Both the position numbers and the translations under genes were made by a program. A stretch of 36,365 nucleotides of DNA from Bacteroidia bacterium (GTDB taxonomy: Bacteria; Bacteroidota; Bacteroidia; Bacteroidales; Bacteroidaceae). The notes under the pieces were generated by a model. It worked only from the letters and a program-made list of their open reading frames with translations, did not search any database and had not been told where the DNA came from. This document shows positions 1 through 8,312 of this stretch, piece by piece (positions within the stretch are counted from its first letter, which is position 1; every line of letters starts with the position of its first letter). Location: positions 1 through 36,365 of the forward strand of contig RZZX01000015.1 in assembly GCA_009929715.1 (NCBI GenBank), given 5' to 3'.

Positions 1-16
1 GCTCATGTTGTTGCAT
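1..16 (-). CDS. Possible start of a leftward gene cut by the window edge
   Basis: On the minus strand an ATG lies at 16-14 and the frame stays open to the edge (Met-Gln-Gln-His-Glu). It follows a TAnnTTTG-type -7 element at 34-41 by a short leader. Only five codons are visible, so no product can be named. The promoter-plus-ATG arrangement is the only support. Confidence 0.25.
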
Positions 17-33
17 TTTGGTTAAATTGCTGA

Positions 34-41
34 CAAATATA
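34..41 (-). promoter_or_regulatory. Candidate -7 promoter element
   Basis: Read on the minus strand the sequence is TATATTTG, a full match to the Bacteroidota -7 consensus TAnnTTTG. It lies 17 nt before the ATG at 16. No clear -33 TTTG is seen at the right distance, so this is a weak call. Confidence 0.3.
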
Positions 42-127
42 CATATTTATTATGAAAAACAGCTTCTTCTTAATAATTTAATTCATAGAAAACCTCTCAT
101 GTAATAGTTTGATTCTTTCTTTGCGCT

Positions 128-156
128 AGAAATGAAACACTCAATGTTTCATTTCT
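128..156 (-). terminator. Perfect 12-bp hairpin downstream of trpA
   Basis: Positions 128-139 and 145-156 are perfect inverted repeats with a 5-nt loop. The hairpin starts 19 nt after the trpA stop codon, where a transcript end for the trp operon is expected. The minus-strand sequence after the stem is not T-rich, so it may be an mRNA 3'-end stabiliser or a processed end rather than a classical intrinsic terminator. Confidence 0.5.
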
Positions 157-174
157 GTTACAGAAACAACTTTT

Positions 175-948
175 TTATTGTCCGATGAGTTCTTTTAACT
201 TTTGGATAGCCACCTCCGGGTTTTGGGTTTCCTGAAGTAAAGTCACAAAGCGGCTACCGATAATGGCCCCCGAAGCATGTTGGCAAGCAGTATCGAAAGT
301 CACTTTATTGGAGATGCCGAACCCGATCATGCATGGATTTTGCAGATTCATAGCTTTTACCTCTTTAAAATAAGCGATCCGTTTGTCGTCGAATTGCTCC
401 TGCGATCCAGTCGTTGCTGCCGAAGAGACCAGATAAATAAACCCTTTGGTGTGAGCATCAATTTCTCGGATTCGCTCCGGTTCTGTTTCCGGAGTGATAA
501 GCATAATCACGTGAACATGGTACTTCTCGGCGAGTGGTTGGAACTCTTTTTGGTACTCACTGAAAGGCAAGTCGGGAATAATCACTCCATCGATGCCACA
601 GGCTGCGCAAGACTGAAAAAAAGCCTCTATTCCAAATTGCATAATCGGGTTAAGGTATCCCATGAGTACAAGAGGAATGCCAACTTCTCCACGCACATCG
701 GCCAGTTCTGTAAAAAGTCGTCGGATAGACATGCCATGGCGTAAGGCTTGTGTTGAAGCTTGTTGGATCACAGCCCCGTCGGCCATTGGGTCACTAAAGG
801 GGATGCCAATCTCCACCATGCTGACCCCGTTTTTCTCTAGCGCCCGAATGACGTCAACGGTTTTATAGGCCGATGAACTACCTGCGCAAAAATAAATGGA
901 TAAGAGCGCTTGCGCTTCACTTTGGAAAAGGTTTTCTATTCTATTCAT
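175..948 (-). CDS. trpA: Tryptophan synthase alpha chain
   Basis: Cleaves indole-3-glycerol phosphate to indole and glyceraldehyde-3-phosphate, passing indole to TrpB in the cytoplasmic alpha2beta2 complex. The 257-residue length is normal. The alpha-chain signature VEIGIPFSDPMADG is present; Glu46 and Asp57 correspond by motif and spacing to the catalytic pair Glu49/Asp60 of the enterobacterial enzyme. The phosphate-binding end is seen in GFGIS near residue 214. The loop after the first strand reads CAGSSS instead of the more usual TAGYP, a small local divergence. It is the last gene of the operon, 54 nt after trpF, and a stable hairpin follows it. Start ATG at 948. Confidence 0.97.
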   Translation of the reverse strand: MNRIENLFQSEAQALLSIYFCAGSSSAYKTVDVIRALEKNGVSMVEIGIPFSDPMADGAVIQQASTQALRHGMSIRRLFTELADVRGEVGIPLVLMGYLNPIMQFGIEAFFQSCAACGIDGVIIPDLPFSEYQKEFQPLAEKYHVHVIMLITPETEPERIREIDAHTKGFIYLVSSAATTGSQEQFDDKRIAYFKEVKAMNLQNPCMIGFGISNKVTFDTACQHASGAIIGSRFVTLLQETQNPEVAIQKLKELIGQ

Positions 949-1002
949 TATCTATTAGGATTTAAATCTCTGCGTTGCATTCGGTTCGGCAGAGGGGTGA
1001 GT

Positions 1003-1632
1003 TTATTGAGTCAATTGGATTAATTGAGTTAGAAAAAGGCGAATCGAGCAACTCTCCTTTAAGCCGGGCTGACTCTCAAAGCCACTGTTAAGATCATATC
1101 CCATCAACAGTGGGTGAGAGATAACACTTAACGCCTCGGCACTTTGAGGCGTTATACCGCCGCTTAATAAAAAAGGACATTCTCCGGTATAGTTCGCTAA
1201 CATAGACCAGTCGAACTGTTTCCCTGATCCTCCATATAGAGGTGTTTTGGCATCAAATAGAAGGTAATCGCAATGGGTTTCATATTCTTTCGTAGCCTTG
1301 AAATCTTCCGGTTCAGCGATGGCGAAAGCTTTGATAACCTCGACCCCTTGTTCACGAATCAATTCACAGAAGTGAGCCGATTCATGCCCATGAAGTTGCA
1401 CGAGATCCAGTTTAAACGCCTTAATCAGCTCTTTGACCGTTGCGAACTCTTCATCCACGAACACGCCTACCCGGCGAACATTCGTTGGCAGATAATCTAG
1501 CGGCTGAGCCACATACCGTTTAGAATGTGGATAAAAGATAAACCCCATCCAGTCCACCCCAAGGGCTTCTATCTCCCGGATGTTCTCCTCCTGGCGCATG
1601 CCACAGACCTTAATCACCTTACCTGCTATCAT
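1003..1632 (-). CDS. trpF: Phosphoribosylanthranilate isomerase
   Basis: Catalyses the Amadori rearrangement of phosphoribosylanthranilate to CdRP, the fourth tryptophan step. At 209 residues it is a single TIM barrel, as usual for free-standing TrpF. The family motif KVCGMR carries the catalytic Cys10, and LLFDAKTPLYGGSGKQFDW carries the catalytic Asp127; the phosphate-binding segments LSGGI and DLNSGFESQPGLK follow. The start ATG at 1632 overlaps the trpC stop by four bases (ATGA), which suggests translational coupling. It is not fused to TrpC as in enterobacteria. Confidence 0.96.
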   Translation of the reverse strand: MIAGKVIKVCGMRQEENIREIEALGVDWMGFIFYPHSKRYVAQPLDYLPTNVRRVGVFVDEEFATVKELIKAFKLDLVQLHGHESAHFCELIREQGVEVIKAFAIAEPEDFKATKEYETHCDYLLFDAKTPLYGGSGKQFDWSMLANYTGECPFLLSGGITPQSAEALSVISHPLLMGYDLNSGFESQPGLKESCSIRLFLTQLIQLTQ

Positions 1633-2426
1633 ACGGCTGTTTTCTGAGTTGTCTTTTCGATAAACCGAGCCAACGCCTCTCCCGGTTGTTCGGAACGCAT
1701 GAAATGTTCTCCGATCAAGAACCCACGATATCCCACCTGCTGAAGACGTCGGACTGTCTCTGGATCAGTGAGTCCACTTTCCGAGACCAATACCGCCTCT
1801 TTGGGAAGCAACTCCGCAAGTTGAAAAGAGGTTGCCACATCCGTTTGGAAACTTCCTAAATGGCGATTATTGACCCCAATCATATCTGTTTGTGGCGTGA
1901 TGTAGTCTAGCTCCTCCTGACTGTGCAATTCAAGCAAGACCTCCAATCCCAAAGCGTGTGCCTGCTCCGTTAGCTCATCACACAACGTTTTCGGAATAGC
2001 GGCGGCAATCAGTAAGACCGCATCTGCACCGATGATCTTTGCCTGATAAAGTTGATACGCATCGATCACAAAATCTTTCCTCAAGATGGGGCAATCAATG
2101 GCTGCTCTAACCTTTCGGATATCCCTCAGGCTTCCTCCGAAAAAGGCATCGTCCGTCAGGATGGAGAGGGCGGTAGCTCCTGCGTGGAGATAGTGAGGAA
2201 CGATGATCTCCGGACGGGCATGTTCATTGATCCATCCCTTTGATGGTGAGCGTCGTTTAAACTCCGCAATAATCCCCGATGAAGAGTTCAAAAGTGCTTG
2301 TTTCATGGAGTGCGTTTGGTTGCAAGGATCCACGTTGTCTTGCAGCTGTTCGAGTGACAGTATCGCTTTTTGGCGTGCCAACTGCCCCTGTTTATGTTGA
2401 ATAATTTCTGTGAGTATATCTTTCAT
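1629..2426 (-). CDS. trpC: Indole-3-glycerol phosphate synthase
   Basis: Closes the indole ring by decarboxylating CdRP to indole-3-glycerol phosphate. The 265-residue protein is a stand-alone TrpC barrel. Diagnostic motifs are IAEFKRRSPSKG (around residues 53-64), LRKDFVIDAYQLYQA in the middle, the phosphate-binding VNNRHL segment, and LVSESGL near the C terminus. Twelve bases separate it from trpD upstream, and it overlaps trpF by four bases downstream, so the cluster is translated as one message. Confidence 0.97.
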   Translation of the reverse strand: MKDILTEIIQHKQGQLARQKAILSLEQLQDNVDPCNQTHSMKQALLNSSSGIIAEFKRRSPSKGWINEHARPEIIVPHYLHAGATALSILTDDAFFGGSLRDIRKVRAAIDCPILRKDFVIDAYQLYQAKIIGADAVLLIAAAIPKTLCDELTEQAHALGLEVLLELHSQEELDYITPQTDMIGVNNRHLGSFQTDVATSFQLAELLPKEAVLVSESGLTDPETVRRLQQVGYRGFLIGEHFMRSEQPGEALARFIEKTTQKTAV

Positions 2427-2438
2427 CTGTTTGTTGTT

Positions 2439-3434
2439 TTATTGGTTGAGTTCGATAAACCTTTTTAAGCTAGCCAATGCGCGTTTGCTGTCGACAGATT
2501 CGGTGGCGATGGCTATGCACTCTTCGATGGATTTCTCTGGGCAGCGTGTTAGGATAGCAAAAGCGGCATTGATGAGTGCAACCTCTCTTTGTGCTTGGGT
2601 ACTTCTACCTTCTAATACGGCGTCGAAGATGCGCGCGGCTTCTTCGGGCGAGTTCCCTCCACTCAGCTCCTCTGGGCGGTAACGTCCTAGTCCCAAGCTT
2701 TCGGGTGTGTAGATCTTTTCATGATCTTTAGTAGCTATCTTAAAGCTGTCTGTCAGCGAGATCTCATCGTACCCATCTAAGCTATGCACCACGGTAAACT
2801 GTGTGTTGGTGTGTTGGTAAGCATAGGTGTAGAGGCGGAACAACGGAAGGTTGTAGACCCCTAAGAGTTGGTATGGAGGTAGAGTGGGGTTGACTAGCGG
2901 ACCGAGCATGTTGAAGAATGTACGTACTCCTAAGGCTTTGCGGACGGGAGCTACGGCTTTGAGGGCTGGGTTGAACAACGGAGCATGGAGGTATGCCATG
3001 TGGCACTCTTCTAAGCTTCGACGCAACAGGTCGGGCGAGGTGGTAAACTTAACGCCATGTTGTTCCATAACCTGACTCGCTCCACTGATAGAGGTGGCAC
3101 CGTAATTGCCGTGTTTGACAACCGGATAGCCGGCACCGGCCACAATGAACGAGGCGGCTGTTGAGATGTTGAAGGTGTTCTTGCCATCACCGCCTGTGCC
3201 AACAATATCGATCGGTTCATAGGCCGATAAGTCTATTGGTAGACGCATCTCCAATAACGCTTCTCGAAAGCCGCAAAGCTCTTCCACAGAGATGTTTCGC
3301 ATTAGAAAAACGGTGATAAGTGAGGCTATCTGAGACTCGTTGTAATGGCCTTGAGCGATGTTGTGAAGAATGGTGTATGCCTCTTCACGACTCAGATAGT
3401 GATGCTCGAATAGTTTATAAAGAATCTGTTTCAT
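2439..3434 (-). CDS. trpD: Anthranilate phosphoribosyltransferase
   Basis: Transfers phosphoribose from PRPP to anthranilate. The 331-residue length fits the family. The PRPP-binding GTGGDGKNTFNISTA motif begins at residue 79, and the anthranilate-site KHGN lies at 107-110, followed by SGAS. It is not fused to TrpG, unlike E. coli TrpGD. Only four bases separate its start from the trpG stop, so the two are probably coupled. ATG at 3434. Confidence 0.97.
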   Translation of the reverse strand: MKQILYKLFEHHYLSREEAYTILHNIAQGHYNESQIASLITVFLMRNISVEELCGFREALLEMRLPIDLSAYEPIDIVGTGGDGKNTFNISTAASFIVAGAGYPVVKHGNYGATSISGASQVMEQHGVKFTTSPDLLRRSLEECHMAYLHAPLFNPALKAVAPVRKALGVRTFFNMLGPLVNPTLPPYQLLGVYNLPLFRLYTYAYQHTNTQFTVVHSLDGYDEISLTDSFKIATKDHEKIYTPESLGLGRYRPEELSGGNSPEEAARIFDAVLEGRSTQAQREVALINAAFAILTRCPEKSIEECIAIATESVDSKRALASLKRFIELNQ

Positions 3435-3438
3435 CGGG

Positions 3439-4005
3439 TTAGGCTTTAAGAAAATTGTTTATCATGGTCTCACCATCGGGTGTTAAAACTGATTCCGAAT
3501 GAAACTGAATGCCATATACAGGGAATGTGCGGTGGCGTAATGCCATAATTTGTCCTTCATCACTTTCGGCTGTGATTTCCAGACAGGCAGGGAAGCCGCT
3601 GCGTGCTACAACCCAGGAGTGGTATCGACCCACGGTTACTCGATCGGGTAACCCCTCAAAGATCACCTCTTTGTTTAGAATGGAAACGTCGCTCTGAATG
3701 CCGTGATAGACCTGATCTAAATTGACCAATGAGGCTCCGAACGCTTCACCAATGGCTTGATGTCCGAGGCAGACGCCAAGGATCGGCTTGATGGGGGCGT
3801 ACTTTTTTATGATGGGCAGGAGTAATCCTGCTTCTGTGGGGATGCCTGGTCCGGGTGATAGAATGATCTTATCGTAAGGTTCTACAGCCTCTAAGGTTAG
3901 TTGGTCGTTACGAATGACATCAATATCCGTACATCCTAATTGTCTGACAGCGTGTACCAAATTGTAAGTAAACGAGTCGTAATTGTCTAACAATAATAGT
4001 TTCAT
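3439..4005 (-). CDS. trpG: Anthranilate synthase component II (glutamine amidotransferase)
   Basis: Supplies ammonia from glutamine to TrpE. At 188 residues it is a free-standing class I glutamine amidotransferase. The nucleophile is Cys79 in GVCLGHQAIGEAFG, and the His/Glu pair is His169 and Glu171 in QFHSES. The oxyanion region SPGPGIP is present near residue 50. It lies between trpE (14 bp) and trpD (4 bp). Some bacteria share this subunit with PabA of folate synthesis; no separate pab gene is visible here, so a dual role cannot be judged. Confidence 0.96.
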   Translation of the reverse strand: MKLLLLDNYDSFTYNLVHAVRQLGCTDIDVIRNDQLTLEAVEPYDKIILSPGPGIPTEAGLLLPIIKKYAPIKPILGVCLGHQAIGEAFGASLVNLDQVYHGIQSDVSILNKEVIFEGLPDRVTVGRYHSWVVARSGFPACLEITAESDEGQIMALRHRTFPVYGIQFHSESVLTPDGETMINNFLKA

Positions 4006-4019
4006 AAGGCGATGTTTTT

Positions 4020-5426
4020 TTAGTTCTTTAATTCCGCAGCCAAGTCGATAGCCAACTTTAAGGCTCCGAGTTTATTGTTTACTTCCTGCAATTCATGCTC
4101 CTCGATACTGGCCGAGACGATGCCGCCTCCGGCTTGAAACCAAAGTTCGTTGTTCCGGCTCACAAAGGTACGAATAGTTATGGCTTGATTGCACTCTCCA
4201 TTCAGACGAATGACTCCAATACAGCCACCATATGCTCCCCGATTGTGTGGTTCTATTTCACTGATGAGTTGCATGGCTCGTATTTTCGGTGCACCGCTCA
4301 GCGTACCTGCTGGGAAGGTATCGATAAATGTTTTTATCGGATCGGCTTGTGGACGGAGTGTGCCGCGCACCCGGCTGACTAGGTGAATGACATGGCTGTA
4401 ATACTGTGGCTCTTTATAGAACTCCAGTTCTACCTCATCGCAGTTGCGTGATAAATCGTTGCGAGCCAAGTCGACCAACATGACATGCTCTGCATTTTCC
4501 TTTGGATCTGCCAAGAGTGCTTCTGTCAATGCTTTATCTTTGAGCGTGTTGCCCGTCCGACGAGTGGTTCCGGCTATGGGATCGATGTACGCCTTTCCTT
4601 GCTCCACGCGACAATGTGTTTCGGGTGATGAACCGAAGATGCGAAAGCCGCCGAAATCAAAGTAAAAGAGATAAGGTGAGGGGTTGATGCTGCGCAAAGC
4701 CCGATAAACCTTAAAGTCATCGCCGGCAAATGGCTGTATGAAGCGTCGTGAGAGAACTATTTGAAAGACATCGCCCCGCATGCAGTGGGTTATTCCCCGA
4801 CGGATATTAGCCTTGTGTTCCTCGTCCGATAAGGTACTTCGGATGGCCCCCGTTGGCTTAAAATCGTACGACGCATAGTTGCGGTTGGCTATGACTGTTT
4901 CTAACTCATTCAGTCCGCTCGATTCTCCTTCGGCCAACATTTCGACTAAGGTTAGTGTACTTTTCACTGGATTGAAAACCAATACGTACTTATATAAAAG
5001 GTAGTACACGTCTGGCGCATCATTCATGGCATCACGACTCTCCTTGATGGGGATGTTCTCGAAATACTTCACCGAGTTGAACGTGGTGTATCCATATAAT
5101 CCGCAGACCTCTTGGTGAGGACCTGTTACGCGGAACTGCCTTCTGAAGTGATTAAATGCTTCAGGGATTTGGAACGTATCGGTCAGTGGCGCATCTACGT
5201 GTTGTTGATCGGGATAGGCCATTGATGCTATGCCGTTGTTCACACTGATGCTTGCCAATGGGCACAAGGCAATGTACGACAAAGCCTGCTCGCTGCTGTG
5301 ATAATCCGCTCCCTCCATAAGTACCGACTGTGGATACAAATCGCGTACTTTTAAATACAAGCTCACGGGCGTATGCGTGTCGCCCAATACCTCTTTGCTA
5401 TGTGTGGTGTAATGATAAGTTTTCAT
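4020..5426 (-). CDS. trpE: Anthranilate synthase component I
   Basis: Converts chorismate and ammonia to anthranilate, the committed step. The 468-residue protein has the chorismate-binding fold: IAGTTRRTG, the long helix segment HVMLVDLARNDLSRN, and TFPAGTLSGAPKIRAM. The N-terminal allosteric element is recognisable as LMEGADYHS at 36-44, equivalent to LLESADIDS of enterobacterial TrpE. There the Ser that takes part in tryptophan feedback is replaced here by Gly39. Second gene of the operon, after trpB. PabB is an alternative for such proteins, but the seven-gene trp context decides. Confidence 0.96.
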   Translation of the reverse strand: MKTYHYTTHSKEVLGDTHTPVSLYLKVRDLYPQSVLMEGADYHSSEQALSYIALCPLASISVNNGIASMAYPDQQHVDAPLTDTFQIPEAFNHFRRQFRVTGPHQEVCGLYGYTTFNSVKYFENIPIKESRDAMNDAPDVYYLLYKYVLVFNPVKSTLTLVEMLAEGESSGLNELETVIANRNYASYDFKPTGAIRSTLSDEEHKANIRRGITHCMRGDVFQIVLSRRFIQPFAGDDFKVYRALRSINPSPYLFYFDFGGFRIFGSSPETHCRVEQGKAYIDPIAGTTRRTGNTLKDKALTEALLADPKENAEHVMLVDLARNDLSRNCDEVELEFYKEPQYYSHVIHLVSRVRGTLRPQADPIKTFIDTFPAGTLSGAPKIRAMQLISEIEPHNRGAYGGCIGVIRLNGECNQAITIRTFVSRNNELWFQAGGGIVSASIEEHELQEVNNKLGALKLAIDLAAELKN

Positions 5427-5479
5427 AAGCCTTTTGATTGGTTAAAATCATTCACGGAGAACTCAGGGAGTTGCTCCTC

Positions 5480-6670
5480 CTAATCGTTGTAAGTTAAATA
5501 GGTCTCAATATCTTTATCTCCTCGGCCAGATACCGTTAGTACCACGACATCTTCCGGCTTAAAGTCGATTTTCTCTAAAGCACCCAAGGCATGAGCCGAT
5601 TCCAGCGCGGGGATAATTCCTTCCAGCTTCGTTAGTTCATACGCTGCCCGAATAGCCTCATCATCGTTTATAGCCAGGACCGTGGCCCGTTTACTATCGG
5701 CTAAGTGTGCATGCATCGGTCCGATGCCCGGATAATCAAGCCCTGCAGAAATAGAGTAAGGCTCTTCTATCTGTCCATCTTCATTTTGAATGACAAACGT
5801 GCGCGATCCGTGGATAATCCCGACCTTTCCCAAGTGGATGGTTGCCGCTGTTAGTCCGCTGTCGACCCCTTTTCCACCCGCTTCTGCTAAGACGATACGT
5901 ACCCGTTCATCCTGCATGTAGTGATAAATAGTTCCCGCTGCATTACTACCACCACCGATACATGCGATGAGCATATCTGGATAATCACGTCCCTCTTTCT
6001 CTTGTAGCTGTTTCTGAATCTCTTCGCTGATAACCGATTGCAGACGAGCCACCATGTCCGGATAGGGATGTGGGCCAACGGTAGATCCAATCAAGTAATA
6101 CGTCTCTTCTGGATGACAACACCAATCGCGTATTGCCTCATTCGTAGCATCCTTCAGCGTCATATTGCCCGAAGTGACCGGTACTACCGTAGCCCCCAAC
6201 ATCTTCATCTTCTCCACATTTACATGCTGACGCTCCACATCCGTTTTACCCATATAAACGATGCACTCCATGTTCATCAAGGCACAGACGGTAGCCGTAG
6301 CCACTCCATGCTGCCCCGCTCCCGTTTCAGCGATAATTCGTTTCTTACCCATGTGTTGAGCGATTAGAATCTGTCCGATGGTATTATTGATCTTGTGTGC
6401 TCCCGTATGGTTCAAGTCTTCCCGTTTGAGGTATAGCTTGCACCCATATTTTTCTGATAGTCGGCGGGCGAAATAGAGTGGGGAAGGACGTCCTACATAA
6501 TCGTGAAGCAGTTGGTTAAAAGCTTGCTTAAAGCTTTCGCTCTCCATAACCTCCAGGTATGTTTGTCTAAGTTCCTCTACACATCGGTGTAAAATCTCGG
6601 GAATAAATGCCCCGCCAAACTGACCATAAAAACCTTTCTCGTCTACTACATACTGTGTTGCCATATTCAT
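5480..6670 (-). CDS. trpB: Tryptophan synthase beta chain
   Basis: Joins indole with serine to form tryptophan, using PLP. At 396 residues it is the short TrpB1 type. HTGAHKINN holds the PLP Schiff-base Lys93, and GGGSNAAG is the phosphate-binding loop. FYGQFGGAFIPE at the N terminus is typical. It is the first structural gene, lying 116 nt after the attenuator hairpin, an order (trpB first, trpA last) seen in Bacteroidota. Start taken as ATG at 6670; a second Met two codons later is possible. The leader has no strong ribosome-binding site. Confidence 0.97.
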   Translation of the reverse strand: MNMATQYVVDEKGFYGQFGGAFIPEILHRCVEELRQTYLEVMESESFKQAFNQLLHDYVGRPSPLYFARRLSEKYGCKLYLKREDLNHTGAHKINNTIGQILIAQHMGKKRIIAETGAGQHGVATATVCALMNMECIVYMGKTDVERQHVNVEKMKMLGATVVPVTSGNMTLKDATNEAIRDWCCHPEETYYLIGSTVGPHPYPDMVARLQSVISEEIQKQLQEKEGRDYPDMLIACIGGGSNAAGTIYHYMQDERVRIVLAEAGGKGVDSGLTAATIHLGKVGIIHGSRTFVIQNEDGQIEEPYSISAGLDYPGIGPMHAHLADSKRATVLAINDDEAIRAAYELTKLEGIIPALESAHALGALEKIDFKPEDVVVLTVSGRGDKDIETYLTYND

Positions 6671-6786
6671 TGTTTTTTAGAATTTACTATTTGTTTTTTT
6701 GTTTGAGAAGTGTGCGTGGCTACACGCCTTTTTTCTCATAGGTTTATTGGAAGGGCTCGATGGGGAGATAAGTGGGTTAAATACAA

Positions 6787-6817
6787 AGAGCCCTGTCGCA
6801 GGTTGCGACAGGGCTCT
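6787..6817 (-). terminator. trp attenuator terminator hairpin
   Basis: A perfect 14-bp inverted repeat (6787-6800 and 6804-6817) with a 3-nt loop is followed on the minus strand by TTTGTATTT. It stands between the trp leader peptide and trpB, so it can end transcription before the structural genes. The hexamer CTGTCG in its 5' arm (minus strand, 6806-6811) is complementary to CGACAG inside the leader peptide frame (6873-6878), giving a possible antiterminator. Confidence 0.85.
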
Positions 6818-6855
6818 CAATTATTTTGATGTATTGTTAGTATATCCACATACGA

Positions 6856-6894
6856 GCGCTGCTCCCTTACGACTGTCGGAGTTGTAATGAGCGC
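6856..6894 (-). promoter_or_regulatory. trp leader pause/anti-antiterminator stem (segment 1:2)
   Basis: On the minus strand GCGCT (6890-6894), directly after the two Trp codons, can pair with AGCGC (6856-6860), with a second inner pairing CTCC/GGAG. The CGACAG that could invade the terminator lies in the loop of this stem. The arrangement fits an attenuator in which ribosome position chooses between alternative structures. The pairings were found by eye; no folding energy was computed. Confidence 0.5.
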
Positions 6895-6926
6895 CACCAA
6901 TATGTATTAACTAACTGTAAAGTCAT
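6867..6926 (-). CDS. trpL: trp operon leader peptide with Trp-Trp
   Basis: A 19-codon frame encodes MTLQLVNTYWWRSLQLRQS, from ATG at 6926 to TAA at 6867. Two tandem TGG codons lie at positions 10 and 11. Just before the ATG is AGAGAAG, a purine-rich possible ribosome-binding site. The frame lies between a full-match promoter (6959-6989) and a strong terminator hairpin (6787-6817) in front of trpB. With charged tRNA-Trp the ribosome would run to the stop codon and cover CGACAG, allowing termination. If it stalls at TGGTGG it would block the first stem and free CGACAG to disrupt the terminator. The symbol is given by analogy with enterobacterial leaders, not by sequence homology. Confidence 0.8.
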   Translation of the reverse strand: MTLQLVNTYWWRSLQLRQS

Positions 6927-6958
6927 ATTCTTCTCTTTTTTGTTATTGATTCTTGGGG

Positions 6959-6989
6959 CAAAAGTAAACACTTTGTTTGAAACACCAAA
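6959..6989 (-). promoter_or_regulatory. trp operon promoter
   Basis: On the minus strand TTTG (6986-6989) is separated by 19 nt from TACTTTTG (6959-6966). This matches the Bacteroidota primary promoter pattern TTTG, 19-21 nt, TAnnTTTG, in both elements and spacing. Transcription would start near 6952, about 25 nt before the leader ATG. It begins 20 nt beyond the T-run of the dnaJ terminator, so trp is insulated from grpE-dnaJ. Confidence 0.75.
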
Positions 6990-7008
6990 CAAATTCTGCT
7001 TTTTTTTG

Positions 7009-7045
7009 AAAAAAAAAGAGAATGCCTCTTTAGGAAGCATTCTCT
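7009..7045 (-). terminator. Intrinsic terminator of grpE-dnaJ
   Basis: Arms 7017-7025 and 7037-7045 are perfectly complementary (9 bp). On the minus strand they are followed by an unbroken run of T. It lies about 50 nt past the dnaJ stop codon. A second 7-bp hairpin at 7060-7078 precedes it. Confidence 0.85.
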
Positions 7046-7059
7046 AATCTTAGTTTTAA

Positions 7060-7078
7060 AGACTCTGATAAAGAGTCT
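7060..7078 (-). repeat. Small hairpin before the dnaJ terminator
   Basis: AGACTCT and AGAGTCT form a 7-bp stem with a 5-nt loop, between the dnaJ stop and the main terminator. It has no T-run of its own and may protect the mRNA 3' end. Confidence 0.5.
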
Positions 7079-7095
7079 GTTAATCCCTTTTTAGG

Positions 7096-8268
7096 TTAGT
7101 CGAAGAAACTTTTGAATTTCTTGAAAATTTTCTCTTTAACTGAAGCGTTCGGCTTGAAGTTGTCTGCTGTTTCTAGTTTCTCAAGTGCACTTTTCTCCTC
7201 TTTCGTGAGCGTTTCCGGCACATAGATGCTCACGTTGACTAGTAAGTCGCCTTTGCCGTATCCGTTTACGCTAGGTAGTCCCTTGCCACGCAGGCGAAGC
7301 ACTTTGCCCGGTTGTGTACCAGCGTCGATCTTTACCTTCACCTTGCTGTCTACCGTTGGGATCTCTACCGCACCACCCAAAGCAGCTGTAGGGAAGCTCA
7401 ATAACAAGTTGTAGATCAAATCATTTTCATCGCGAATCAAATCAGGATGTTGTTCCTCTTCTACAAGAATGAGTAAATCGCCTGGAATTCCGTTTCGTTT
7501 ACCAGCATTCCCTTTACCGTTCATTGAGAGATGCATGCCATCCGATACCCCTGCTGGGATATTTACATTGATCACCTCCTCGCCATGCACGATACCGTCG
7601 CCGCCACAGACTTTACATTTATTTTTAATCACCTTGCCTTGTCCATGACAAGTTGGGCAAGAGACGCGCGATTGCATGGTTCCCAGAATTGTTTGTTGGT
7701 TGCGGATAACTGTTCCACTGCCGTGACATGTTGGGCAAGTTTCCAAGCTGTTGGCCCCTTCGCCTCCGCTACCGTGACAATGTTCGCAAGTGACATATTT
7801 CTTTAATTTGAACTTCTTCTCTGCACCGGTAGCAACCTCTTTGAGTGTCAACTTAACCTTAACTCTCAGATCACTGCCTCGGTAAGGACGCGGTTTGGCA
7901 CCACTGTGACCTCCGCCACCGAACCCGCCGAATCCACCACGGCCACCAAAGACATCGCCAAACATGGAGAAAATATCATCCATAGACATGCCTTCTCCAC
8001 CAAATCCGCCGCCAAATGGACCACCGTTGCCGGCTGCACCGCTTACGCCCGCATGACCAAACTGATCGTAGCGTGCTCGCTTATCTGCATCGCCCAATAC
8101 ATCATACGCTTCGGCTGCCTCTTTAAATTTCTCTTCAGCTACTTTGTCACCGGGATTCTTATCGGGATGAAATTCGATAGCCTTTTTGCGATAAGCCTTC
8201 TTAATCTGATCTGCTGTAGCGTCTTTGCTTACCCCAAGTACTTCGTAATAATCTCTTTTTTCTGCCAT
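7096..8268 (-). CDS. dnaJ: Chaperone DnaJ (Hsp40)
   Basis: Co-chaperone that delivers unfolded proteins to DnaK and stimulates its ATPase. The 390-residue protein has all type I domains: J domain (about 5-70) with HPD at 34-36, a Gly/Phe-rich stretch (about 75-120), four CxxCxGxG zinc repeats with cysteines at 161/164, 178/181, 204/207 and 218/221, and the C-terminal substrate-binding domains. It lies 44 bp after grpE on the same strand and ends in an intrinsic terminator. No dnaK is in the window, so the trio is split here. Confidence 0.97.
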   Translation of the reverse strand: MAEKRDYYEVLGVSKDATADQIKKAYRKKAIEFHPDKNPGDKVAEEKFKEAAEAYDVLGDADKRARYDQFGHAGVSGAAGNGGPFGGGFGGEGMSMDDIFSMFGDVFGGRGGFGGFGGGGHSGAKPRPYRGSDLRVKVKLTLKEVATGAEKKFKLKKYVTCEHCHGSGGEGANSLETCPTCHGSGTVIRNQQTILGTMQSRVSCPTCHGQGKVIKNKCKVCGGDGIVHGEEVINVNIPAGVSDGMHLSMNGKGNAGKRNGIPGDLLILVEEEQHPDLIRDENDLIYNLLLSFPTAALGGAVEIPTVDSKVKVKIDAGTQPGKVLRLRGKGLPSVNGYGKGDLLVNVSIYVPETLTKEEKSALEKLETADNFKPNASVKEKIFKKFKSFFD

Positions 8269-8312
8269 ATAGTGTCTATTAATAAACTTAGATTAAAAAA
8301 ACGGTTGGTGAC

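Noticed and set aside
277..744. 155-codon plus-strand frame antisense to trpA
   Set aside because: It lies wholly inside trpA on the other strand, has no homology I recognise and no promoter; it is a shadow frame.
6714..6734. Plus-strand GCGTG/CACGC hairpin followed by T-run, looking like a terminator
   Set aside because: It is on the strand opposite to the trp transcript, has only a 5-bp stem, and no plus-strand gene lies upstream of it.
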